DNA of 6,258 nucleotides from Actinomycetota bacterium (GTDB lineage Bacteria; Actinomycetota; Acidimicrobiia; Acidimicrobiales; Acidimicrobiaceae), in assembly GCA_027318945.1 (NCBI GenBank), contig DAHVOF010000143.1:1-6258 (forward strand), given 5' to 3'. Shown here piece after piece: positions 1-5,187 of this stretch. Positions within the stretch are counted from its first letter, which is position 1, and every line of letters starts with the position of its first letter. Below the pieces are notes generated by a model, which saw nothing but the letters and a program-made list of their open reading frames with translations, was not told where the DNA came from and did no database searches. A program made the translations under genes and the position numbers.

Positions 1-186
1 ATAACCCTCCGCATACTTATTTGTCAAAACTGTCCCTGCCGCTTCGAGCACGGCCTTGGATGCGAAATTCTCGGACGCGATGAGCTGAAGCGTGGAACTC
101 TGTCTCCAAACCTCCAAGTCGAGAATCGCACCGAGCTCAGGATCCTGAACGGAGATCAGAGGGTAAAAGCGATTGTAATCCGACAT
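1..186 (-). CDS. glyA: Serine hydroxymethyltransferase, N-terminal part (runs off the left edge)
   Basis: This is the first 62 codons of serine hydroxymethyltransferase, the cytosolic PLP enzyme that converts serine and tetrahydrofolate to glycine and 5,10-methylene-THF. The identification rests on the family's hallmark N-terminal block, visible as LQLIASENFAS (residues 33-43), followed by AVLEAAGTVLTNKYAEGY (45-62); this is the conserved stretch that precedes the YYGG motif, which would lie just outside the window. The ATG at 186 gives the usual length in front of this block and has a purine-rich AGGAAGG nine bases upstream. The gene lies 73 bases downstream of tsaC on the same strand; sua5/ywlC-type genes close to glyA are known in other Gram-positive bacteria. 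The PLP lysine and the rest of the protein are not visible. The identity is near certain, completeness unknown. Confidence 0.96.
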   Translation of the reverse strand, partial: MSDYNRFYPLISVQDPELGAILDLEVWRQSSTLQLIASENFASKAVLEAAGTVLTNKYAEGY

Positions 187-195
187 GATACGGGG

Positions 196-202
196 CCTTC
201 CT
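196..202 (-). promoter_or_regulatory. Ribosome binding site of glyA
   Basis: On the minus strand the sequence AGGAAGG ends nine bases before the glyA ATG. The spacing is slightly long but usable. It supports the ATG at 186 and sets glyA apart from neighbours that have no such site. Confidence 0.55.
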
Positions 203-215
203 ATCGTGACGCGAC

Positions 216-242
216 ATAATACTAACTCTTCGCATGAGCCAA
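216..242 (-). promoter_or_regulatory. Possible glyA promoter in the tsaC-glyA gap
   Basis: Between the tsaC stop and glyA the minus strand carries TTGGCT (242-237) and TATTAT (221-216), separated by 15 bases. The -10 box is good; the -35 match is partial and the spacing is short. A start about seven bases after the -10 box would leave a leader of roughly 20-25 bases containing the ribosome binding site. The gene could equally be cotranscribed with tsaC, so this is tentative. Confidence 0.35.
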
Positions 243-259
243 CGCCTCTATGAAGTCTA

Positions 260-925
260 CTATTGTTGCACGCCGACGCCGAAGACCCTTCCGACGGCTT
301 CCCCGGATATGCCACCTTCGCGTATCACGCGGAATCCAGCGGCATTGACCTCGACGATCGTAGAGGCGATTCCCGATCGCGAACCCTCGTTCACAACGAC
401 AGCTAGCCCCGGCGAGCCTTCCTCAGAGACCAGCTCCGCCATGACTTCGCTGCCCGACCTCAAGGTCGGCTTGCCATGCTTATTAGCGCTGGTCGCAACT
501 ACAGGACCTGTTCGGCGAACCAGGGCCTGCAGTCGAAGATCGTCCGGCAGACGCACGCCGATGTGTCCGTCAGGAAAAAAACTCTCGCACACGGCGCCAG
601 ACCGCAGAGGCAGCACAATGGTAAGTGGCCCCGGCCAATAAGCATCGATCAGCTTCGCGACATTCTCGTCTGATGAGATTTGCGAAGGAACGAGCAGATC
701 AAGCTGACTTCTCTCCCCAATCAGAACCGGCATCGCGATAGAAGGATCGCGTCCCTTGATTCTGGCAATTGCCGTGAGAGCTCCACAGTTGGCGGCGCAA
801 CCAACGAGTCCGAAGACGGTATCCGTCGCCAGCGCGACTACCTCGCCAGATAGCAGTCGATCGGCAAGAAGTTCGATAAGGGAGTCCATGGAAAGCAAAT
901 CCGGATCTGCCAAGACAGGTTTCAC
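260..925 (-). CDS. tsaC: Threonylcarbamoyl-AMP synthase (TsaC/Sua5/YrdC family)
   Basis: This cytosolic enzyme makes threonylcarbamoyl-AMP from threonine, bicarbonate and ATP, the first step of the t6A modification at A37 of ANN-decoding tRNAs. Visible YrdC-domain motifs, numbered from the GTG at 925 (221 aa), are TDTVFGL (34-40), the KxR motif in KGRD (57-60), WPGPLT (97-102), GVRLPD (123-128), the SxN motif in TSAN (145-148), ASTIV (188-192) and REGG (202-205). There is no C-terminal Sua5 domain, so this is the short TsaC form. The reading frame is open to an ATG at 111 1 bases (position 1111), but the residues before about 925 look unlike the family. I chose GTG 925 because a TAGGAT -10 box lies seven bases upstream; ATG 889 and ATG 970 remain possible. 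It is followed by glyA after 73 bases. Confidence 0.92.
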   Translation of the reverse strand: MKPVLADPDLLSMDSLIELLADRLLSGEVVALATDTVFGLVGCAANCGALTAIARIKGRDPSIAMPVLIGERSQLDLLVPSQISSDENVAKLIDAYWPGPLTIVLPLRSGAVCESFFPDGHIGVRLPDDLRLQALVRRTGPVVATSANKHGKPTLRSGSEVMAELVSEEGSPGLAVVVNEGSRSGIASTIVEVNAAGFRVIREGGISGEAVGRVFGVGVQQ

Positions 926-932
926 TGCAACG

Positions 933-938
933 ATCCTA
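933..938 (-). promoter_or_regulatory. -10 box of tsaC, leaderless layout
   Basis: On the minus strand TAGGAT is followed by seven bases (CGTTGCA) and then the GTG at 925. This places the expected transcription start on, or next to, the start codon. The AGGA inside it could alternatively be read as a Shine-Dalgarno site at eight bases, so the two explanations compete. No clear -35 box is seen. Confidence 0.45.
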
Positions 939-1122
939 AAGGAGTTCCGGCCCAATTGGCGCGACGCCATGGCACGAAACCGGCGCTCTTGCCGGCCGGA
1001 GGTTGCCAATACCCGTACGCGGTGCAGCGCAAGCTGGGCGCGGCTAGAAAAATGAAGCCCTCCACCCGCGGAAGCCGACCAAAGATGCCCGGACAAAAAG
1101 CCAATGCGCACCGTGATTCATG

Positions 1123-1140
1123 CGGCTCGATCTTGAGCCG
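1123..1140 (-). terminator. Second stem-loop after bluB
   Basis: A perfect six-base inverted repeat, CGGCTC and GAGCCG, flanks a six-base loop. It lies seven bases beyond the larger hairpin at 1148-1191. On the minus strand no T-run follows; on the plus strand only TTT follows. It may form part of a U-tract-poor terminator or a structured 3' end of the bluB mRNA. Confidence 0.4.
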
Positions 1141-1147
1141 TTTGGCA

Positions 1148-1191
1148 ACCGCGGCTCTCAAAGCTCGCAAAACACTGGTTCAAGCCGCGGT
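1148..1191 (-). terminator. Large stem-loop just after the bluB stop, probable terminator
   Basis: Perfect nine-base arms, ACCGCGGCT (1148-1156) and AGCCGCGGT (1183-1191), enclose a 26-base loop. The structure begins 11 bases after the bluB stop codon, where a terminator is expected. It lacks a classical U-tract, as is common for proposed actinobacterial terminators. A role in mRNA 3'-end stability is the alternative. The inverted repeat is seen directly; its function is inferred. Confidence 0.5.
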
Positions 1192-1202
1192 GAAATACCG
1201 GC

Positions 1203-1865
1203 TCATGAACCCAGTCCCCACCGATCCAGTCCCTCGCGCAAACCGTATCTGTTATAGAAAACGCGGTTATCCAGAGATCTCCTTCCCTGCCATCCGAGCC
1301 TTTCCAGATCTGGCGTCTCCTCCAGATGGGTAACCGGCCCGAAGCAAAGCCAGGCAATTGGCCGAACATGCTCCGGCAAGCCGATTAATTCGGATAGATA
1401 ACTCTCCTTATAAAAGGAGACCCAGCCGACTCCCATTCCCTCACATGTTGCTGCAAGCCAGAGATTTTCGATCGCGAGACAAACCGAATACAATCCTGCG
1501 TCATCAATGGTGTTTCTTCCAAGAACAGCTGGAGCGCCGCGCCTCGAGTCATACGTCACAACTATCCCCAGCGAAGAGTCCATGATGCCTTCAATCTTGA
1601 TCCTCTCAAACGTCGCAAGCCTCTCGCCTTCGAGAAGATTTGCGAAGGCTATCCTCTCCTGCTCGACATGCTCTGCAAAGGCGAAGCGAACTCCCGTTTC
1701 CTCGACCAGAATGAAATCCCACGGCTGGCTCATACCGACGCTTGGCGCGGCATTTGCGGCAGCGAGGACCCTTCCCAGCACCTCGGGATCGACGGGCTCG
1801 CCGCTGAACTGAGCCCTTACGTCTCGGCGCCGGTAAATTATTTCGTAGAATCCCTCATTGACCAC
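1203..1865 (-). CDS. bluB: 5,6-dimethylbenzimidazole synthase BluB
   Basis: BluB is a nitroreductase-fold flavoenzyme that uses O2 to break up reduced FMN and releases 5,6-dimethylbenzimidazole, the lower ligand of cobalamin. Numbered from the GTG at 1865 (220 aa), it shows RRRDVR (12-17), AAPSVGMSQPWDF (39-51), KIEGI (90-94), VLGRNT (114-119), LYSVCLAIENLWLAA (125-139) and GVGWVSFY (145-152). Asp15 and Ser150 are 135 residues apart, exactly the separation of the two functionally important residues Asp32 and Ser167 of Sinorhizobium meliloti BluB, which separates it from ordinary nitroreductases. The frame also allows a GTG at 1874 (223 aa), but TAAGG lies nine bases before 1865 and directly abuts 1874, so I prefer 1865. 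It is divergent from the ABC exporter and probably ends at the hairpins downstream. No cobalamin riboswitch is seen upstream. Confidence 0.95.
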   Translation of the reverse strand: MVNEGFYEIIYRRRDVRAQFSGEPVDPEVLGRVLAAANAAPSVGMSQPWDFILVEETGVRFAFAEHVEQERIAFANLLEGERLATFERIKIEGIMDSSLGIVVTYDSRRGAPAVLGRNTIDDAGLYSVCLAIENLWLAATCEGMGVGWVSFYKESYLSELIGLPEHVRPIAWLCFGPVTHLEETPDLERLGWQGRRSLDNRVFYNRYGLREGLDRWGLGS

Positions 1866-1874
1866 AGAACCCAC

Positions 1875-1879
1875 CCTTA
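1875..1879 (-). promoter_or_regulatory. Ribosome binding site deciding the bluB start
   Basis: On the minus strand TAAGG, the 5' part of the full Shine-Dalgarno consensus, lies nine bases before GTG 1865 and zero bases before GTG 1874. This favours the shorter start. Confidence 0.45.
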
Positions 1880-1985
1880 GCCCAAACCGGTGTATCGTCC
1901 CCCGATATACCCACGGAACAAGCTAGTAGGGCGGGCAGACCAAGTACACGAGCTGGCCGTAAAAGCACACATAGAAAGTATCTGC
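1880..1985. promoter_or_regulatory. Divergent intergenic region between bluB and the ABC exporter
   Basis: Both genes must be driven from this stretch if the exporter starts at 1986 or 1995. The only TANNNT on the plus strand is TATCGT (1893-1898); on the minus strand TACTTT lies at 1980-1975. Neither has a convincing -35 partner. I found no cobalamin-riboswitch B12 box and no clear operator. The exact promoters are unresolved. Confidence 0.3.
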
Positions 1986-3830
1986 ATGCAGTACATGAGA
2001 GCCGCAAGGCATGATCTTCCCACAACCGGAAATCCGATAAACCGCACGGTGCTTCTGAGAGCCTGGAAATACTCTCACAAGTACCGAAAGCTCCTAGTTA
2101 CAAATATCGTTTTGATCGTTTTCGGAGCGATTATCGGATCCCTGCCGCCACTGGTATTCGAGACACTCATCAACGATGCCATCGGAAAACATTCGATGCG
2201 GCTCTTATACCAGCTCGCGCTGCTGGCAGCGGGATTGACACTGGCGCAAACTGTCATGGGCGTCGCCACCCGCTGGCTTAATTCCGTCATCGGAGAGGGG
2301 CTGATCTTTGACCTCAGAGTATCGCTGTTCCAACACATTCAGAAGATGCCCATATCGTTTTTTATGAGAACCCAGACCGGCGCCGTTCTATCGAGATTGA
2401 ACAACGACGTCATCGGAGCCCAAAATGCGGTCGCCACGGTCAATTCAGTGCTCTCCGACGCTCTGACCATCCTGACGACTCTGTTCTTCATGACCAGGAT
2501 TTCCGTTCCCGTAACCCTCATCTCGCTAATTGCCGTGCCATCGATTTTGTTCGCAGACCGATTTTTCGGAAAGAAGCTCACAATGCTTGCGCGGACTCAG
2601 ATGCAAAAGAATGCCGAGATGTCCACGATAACAACCGAACGATTCAACGTATCTGGTGCTTTGCTGGTCAAGCTTTTTGGACGAGCCGGCGAAGAATCGC
2701 GGCAGTTTTCAGCTAAAGCCGCCGCGGTGAGGAGAGCCGGCGTCTCCATGGCTCTCGTATCTCGCTCGTACTCTGCGATCCTCGGCCTGGTAGGAGGGCT
2801 GGCAACCATAGCCGTCTACCTGATTGGAGGACGCGAAGCCATTCTTGGGACAGCCTCCGTGGGAGGCATAGTGGCCCTTGCCCAATACGTGACGAGGTTA
2901 ACGTCTCCGCTGACCGATCTTGCCTCCGCCAAGGTAAATCTGCTCCAGGCGTTCGTCAGCTTCGAACGGGTTTTCGAGGTGCTCGACGCAAAGCCCGCGA
3001 TCTCCGAGGCGCCTGACGCGGTCGAGATAAGTGACGTCCGGGGAGGGATCGTATTCGACGACGTAAGCTTCAGCTACCCGAACACTCCTTACGTAGTCTC
3101 TCTTGAACCGGCGAACCGGAAGGGCGACGAAGCCACTGGAGCGGCGCTGAAGCACATCAGCCTGTCCATACAACCAGGAGAATTTGTGGCCTTGGTAGGT
3201 CATTCCGGGGCCGGAAAATCGACCTTGTCTTCTCTTGTGTCGCGGCTATATGATCCGGTCGAAGGCTCGATCTTGCTGGATGGAATCAACCTCAAGCAGT
3301 TCAAGCTTCAGTCCCTGACTGACTCGATCGGAGTCGTAACCCAGGATCCTCATCTGTTCCACGACACAATAAGAGCCAACCTCCTTTACGCGAAACCCGA
3401 GGCGACCGATGCCCAGCTTGACTTGGCGATTCGCCAGGCCCGAATCGACGGGCTTGTCGCAGATTTGCCGCAGGGCCTTGACACGATCGTCGGCGAGCGA
3501 GGATACCGGCTTTCGGGAGGTGAGAAGCAGCGCATCGCAATAGCCAGAGTGCTTCTCAAGAAGCCCGCGATCGTCATTCTGGATGAGGCGACGTCACACC
3601 TGGATTCCGAGAACGAGGTGCTCATCCAAGAAGCCCTTGCAGAAGCCCTGCGGGGACGGACCTCACTCGTAATAGCGCATCGTCTTTCGACGATAGTACA
3701 AGCGGACAGGATCGTAGTGCTTAGCCGTGGAGAGATCGTGGAAATGGGGACCCATACCGAGCTTTTGGAGCTGAGAGGCACCTATTCCGAACTCTTTAGA
3801 ACCCAGTTCCTGGCAAGAGAGGTGAGTTGA
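1986..3830 (+). CDS. ABC exporter half-transporter, fused permease and ATPase
   Basis: This is an MsbA/LmrA-type exporter subunit, expected to act in the cytoplasmic membrane as a homo- or heterodimer; its substrate cannot be told from sequence. Numbered from ATG 1986 (614 aa), a six-helix domain (roughly 36-58, 72-98, 150-170, 174-192, 262-285, 292-312) is followed by an ATPase domain from about 352. The ATPase shows the A-loop Tyr364, Walker A GHSGAGKST (405-413), Q-loop Gln453, signature LSGGE (509-513), Walker B IVILDE (529-534), D-loop SHLD (537-540) and H-loop His565. All catalytic residues are intact, including Glu534. A short insert precedes the Walker A strand (about 368-386). The frame opens at GTG 1890 (646 aa), but that leaves almost no room for promoters beside divergent bluB. 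ATG 1986 has a weak purine-rich stretch upstream; ATG 1995 is equally plausible. Confidence 0.93.
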   Translation: MQYMRAARHDLPTTGNPINRTVLLRAWKYSHKYRKLLVTNIVLIVFGAIIGSLPPLVFETLINDAIGKHSMRLLYQLALLAAGLTLAQTVMGVATRWLNSVIGEGLIFDLRVSLFQHIQKMPISFFMRTQTGAVLSRLNNDVIGAQNAVATVNSVLSDALTILTTLFFMTRISVPVTLISLIAVPSILFADRFFGKKLTMLARTQMQKNAEMSTITTERFNVSGALLVKLFGRAGEESRQFSAKAAAVRRAGVSMALVSRSYSAILGLVGGLATIAVYLIGGREAILGTASVGGIVALAQYVTRLTSPLTDLASAKVNLLQAFVSFERVFEVLDAKPAISEAPDAVEISDVRGGIVFDDVSFSYPNTPYVVSLEPANRKGDEATGAALKHISLSIQPGEFVALVGHSGAGKSTLSSLVSRLYDPVEGSILLDGINLKQFKLQSLTDSIGVVTQDPHLFHDTIRANLLYAKPEATDAQLDLAIRQARIDGLVADLPQGLDTIVGERGYRLSGGEKQRIAIARVLLKKPAIVILDEATSHLDSENEVLIQEALAEALRGRTSLVIAHRLSTIVQADRIVVLSRGEIVEMGTHTELLELRGTYSELFRTQFLAREVS

Positions 3831-3835
3831 TCAAC
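3826..3835. repeat. Palindrome GTTGATCAAC containing both convergent stop codons
   Basis: The ten-base perfect palindrome holds the TGA of the exporter (3828-3830) and, on the other strand, the TGA of the deacetylase (3833-3831). The two coding regions abut with no base between them. It is too short for a terminator by itself, so any termination signal must lie inside the opposing coding region. Confidence 0.8.
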
Positions 3836-4556
3836 CCGTGCTAACCCTCTGATACATCTCGGCAAAACTGCCTTTGGGCAAGCCCACCAGGTCGGCAGAT
3901 GCAGACAGCCAGGATGTGACGAACTCGACGGTCTCACCCGGATTGGATATCTGGCTCTTGTGTTCCAGTATCGCCGCCAGCTTCTTCTCCACAAATCCCG
4001 TAATGTCGGTAAACGAATTTGGATTCGGAGAGGCCTGCATAACCACATCGTTAACGCTGTAAGCCTCAAGACCCTCAGCTAACAGCTCGGGAAAAGCGAA
4101 CGGATTCCGCGCGTCGGGATAGACAGCGCAAAGCGCCGCCTCCGCTGCCGCCAAGTGATCCGGATGAGAGGCATAGATGCGCTCGTAGTTGCGCTCCGCG
4201 GATTGGCACAAGAGCCGGTTGGGCCTGAACTGCCTTATCTTGCGTGAAATATCTCTCCTGAGCCCGATGGTTGGCTCCAACTCGCCATCTTTGTACGCGA
4301 GGAACGCAAGCTCTGATACACCAACCACATTGGCGGCATTGGCCTGCTCCTTTCGCCTGATCGACGGCATTTCAGCGCGGTCGACTGAAAGATCGAACCC
4401 CCCGGCGTCTCCATCGGTGACTATGCAATACGCGACTTGAGTTCCAAGAGATACCCATTTTGCAATAGTTCCCGCAGAACCAAAATCCACGTCGTCAGGA
4501 TGGGCTACGACTACAAGAAGCCTTTCCACAGGCTCCAGCTCTTGAAAATCGGTCAT
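3831..4556 (-). CDS. PIG-L/LmbE family zinc deacetylase
   Basis: The 241-aa protein belongs to the PIG-L/LmbE family of zinc amidohydrolases, which remove acetyl groups from N-acetylglucosamine conjugates (MshB in mycothiol, BshB in bacillithiol) and related compounds. The AHPDD motif (18-22) and HPDH (131-134) are intact. By analogy with MshB, His19, Asp22 and His134 bind zinc, Asp21 is the catalytic base and His131 assists. TDGDAGG (47-53) and the RRKEQANAA segment (67-75) also fit the family. There is no signal peptide or membrane segment, so it should be cytosolic. The protein is shorter than MshB (about 300 aa) and the neighbours include no mycothiol ligase, so the substrate is open. The ATG at 4556 has no Shine-Dalgarno site but a TAGTTT box six bases upstream. 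It is convergent with the exporter and divergent from bcp. Confidence 0.92.
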   Translation of the reverse strand: MTDFQELEPVERLLVVVAHPDDVDFGSAGTIAKWVSLGTQVAYCIVTDGDAGGFDLSVDRAEMPSIRRKEQANAANVVGVSELAFLAYKDGELEPTIGLRRDISRKIRQFRPNRLLCQSAERNYERIYASHPDHLAAAEAALCAVYPDARNPFAFPELLAEGLEAYSVNDVVMQASPNPNSFTDITGFVEKKLAAILEHKSQISNPGETVEFVTSWLSASADLVGLPKGSFAEMYQRVSTG

Positions 4557-4562
4557 TTTGTT

Positions 4563-4568
4563 AAACTA
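4563..4568 (-). promoter_or_regulatory. -10 box of the PIG-L deacetylase, leaderless layout
   Basis: On the minus strand TAGTTT is followed by AACAAA and then the ATG at 4556. The six-base gap puts the expected transcription start at the start codon. No Shine-Dalgarno site is present in between and no good -35 box is seen. Confidence 0.55.
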
Positions 4569-4645
4569 CCCGGGACGGCTCGCAACTCTCGCCACCAGTG
4601 GCCGGCAGCTTCGCATTAGGTGCTGGCATGCGTGACAATGCGCGC

Positions 4646-4651
4646 TAAATT
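4646..4651 (+). promoter_or_regulatory. -10 box of bcp, leaderless layout
   Basis: TAAATT is followed by seven bases (TCAATCA) and the ATG at 4659. There is no Shine-Dalgarno site. The box supports this ATG over the earlier GTG 4620 and ATG 4638 in the same frame. It shares a 102-base divergent region with the deacetylase promoter. Confidence 0.5.
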
Positions 4652-4658
4652 TCAATCA

Positions 4659-5144
4659 ATGACCAGTACCGAATCGGTTCGATTGACAGCAGGCGAAAAG
4701 GCTCCCGAGCTTTGCCTGCAAAACCACGAGGACAAGAAAATCTGCCTGAGCGACTTCTTGGGAAGCAAGGTAGTCCTTTATTTTTATCCCAAGGACCTTA
4801 CTCCAGGCTGCACTACCCAAGCGAGCGAATTGACCCAGATTCTCCCGAGGCTTAGCAAGGCTGGATACAAAGTGGTGGGCGTCTCGCCCGATTCGCCCGA
4901 GCGGCATCGCGAATTCATAAAGCGCATAGGTATCGGATTCGACCTTCTCTCTGATCCCGAGAAGGAAGCGATGGCGCGGTGGGGAACCTTCGGCAAGAAA
5001 ATGATGTACGGGCGCGAGACCGTGGGTGTTATCAGGTCAACGTTTCTCGTCGACGAGAACGGTGTCATTGCCAAGACATGGTATGCCACGAAGGCCGCAG
5101 GACACGCGGATCGGCTGGCCCGTGAGATCGGACTGCCGGAGTAA
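4659..5144 (+). CDS. bcp: Thiol peroxidase, Bcp/PrxQ family, apparently 1-Cys
   Basis: This cytosolic peroxiredoxin reduces hydrogen peroxide and organic hydroperoxides. From ATG 4659 it has 161 residues, the usual Bcp length. The active-site block is YFYPKDLTPGCTTQ (41-54), with the PxxxTxxC motif at Pro44, Thr48 and Cys51. VVGVSPDS, LLSDPE, the GKKMMYG segment and the IRSTFLVDENG block with its conserved Arg follow in the expected order. In typical Bcp proteins a resolving Cys lies five residues after the peroxidatic one; here that position is Ser56. The only other Cys residues are 19 and 29, before the active site, and I see none near the C terminus. It is therefore probably a 1-Cys enzyme recycled by an outside thiol. 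In-frame starts at 4620 (GTG) and 4638 (ATG) would add 13 or 7 residues. Confidence 0.94.
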   Translation: MTSTESVRLTAGEKAPELCLQNHEDKKICLSDFLGSKVVLYFYPKDLTPGCTTQASELTQILPRLSKAGYKVVGVSPDSPERHREFIKRIGIGFDLLSDPEKEAMARWGTFGKKMMYGRETVGVIRSTFLVDENGVIAKTWYATKAAGHADRLAREIGLPE

Positions 5145-5174
5145 AGCCGCTTCCATCTAGTTCAGGTCCGTCCA

Positions 5175-5180
5175 TATAAT
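5175..5180 (+). promoter_or_regulatory. Consensus -10 box of ctaG, leaderless layout
   Basis: A perfect TATAAT is followed by seven bases (TGATCTA) and the GTG at 5188. Transcription should begin at or next to the start codon. There is no Shine-Dalgarno site and no good -35 box. It lies in the 43-base gap after bcp, so ctaG can be transcribed independently. Confidence 0.6.
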
Positions 5181-5187
5181 TGATCTA

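Larger units (their letters stand above)
926..1202. other. bluB-tsaC intergenic region (277 bases), no supported gene
   Basis: This gap between the bluB stop and the chosen tsaC start holds two strong stem-loops near the bluB end (annotated separately), and the tsaC -10 box near the other end. All three minus-strand frames were read: one is open from 1111 into tsaC, one is open from 1170 to 922, and the third has several stops. None resembles a protein I recognise with any confidence. A GGTTCAAGCC match on the plus strand (1177-1186) looks like a tRNA T-loop but its stem does not pair, so no tRNA is called. Confidence 0.5.

Noticed and set aside
926..1111. N-terminal extension of TsaC up to the ATG at 1111
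   Set aside because: The extra 62 residues do not look like the family, lie outside the YrdC domain, and would leave the good -10 box inside the coding region.
922..1170. Minus-strand 82-residue open frame across the bluB-tsaC gap
   Set aside because: It starts with TTG inside a hairpin loop, has no ribosome binding site or recognisable domain, and overlaps the tsaC start.
1177..1195. tRNA-like GGTTCAAGCC motif
   Set aside because: The five-base T-stem does not pair (ACTGG with CGCGG fails), and no acceptor stem or anticodon arm was found.
1509..1530. TIDDAG before LYS in BluB instead of the NPxMD form of alphaproteobacterial BluB
   Set aside because: From memory, actinobacterial BluB proteins carry the same TIDDAGLYS form, so it appears to be a lineage variant rather than a defect.
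1890..1985. N-terminal extension of the ABC exporter from GTG 1890
   Set aside because: It would leave only 15-24 bases between divergent genes, has no ribosome binding site or fitting -10 box, and the added residues are not recognisable. It cannot be fully excluded.
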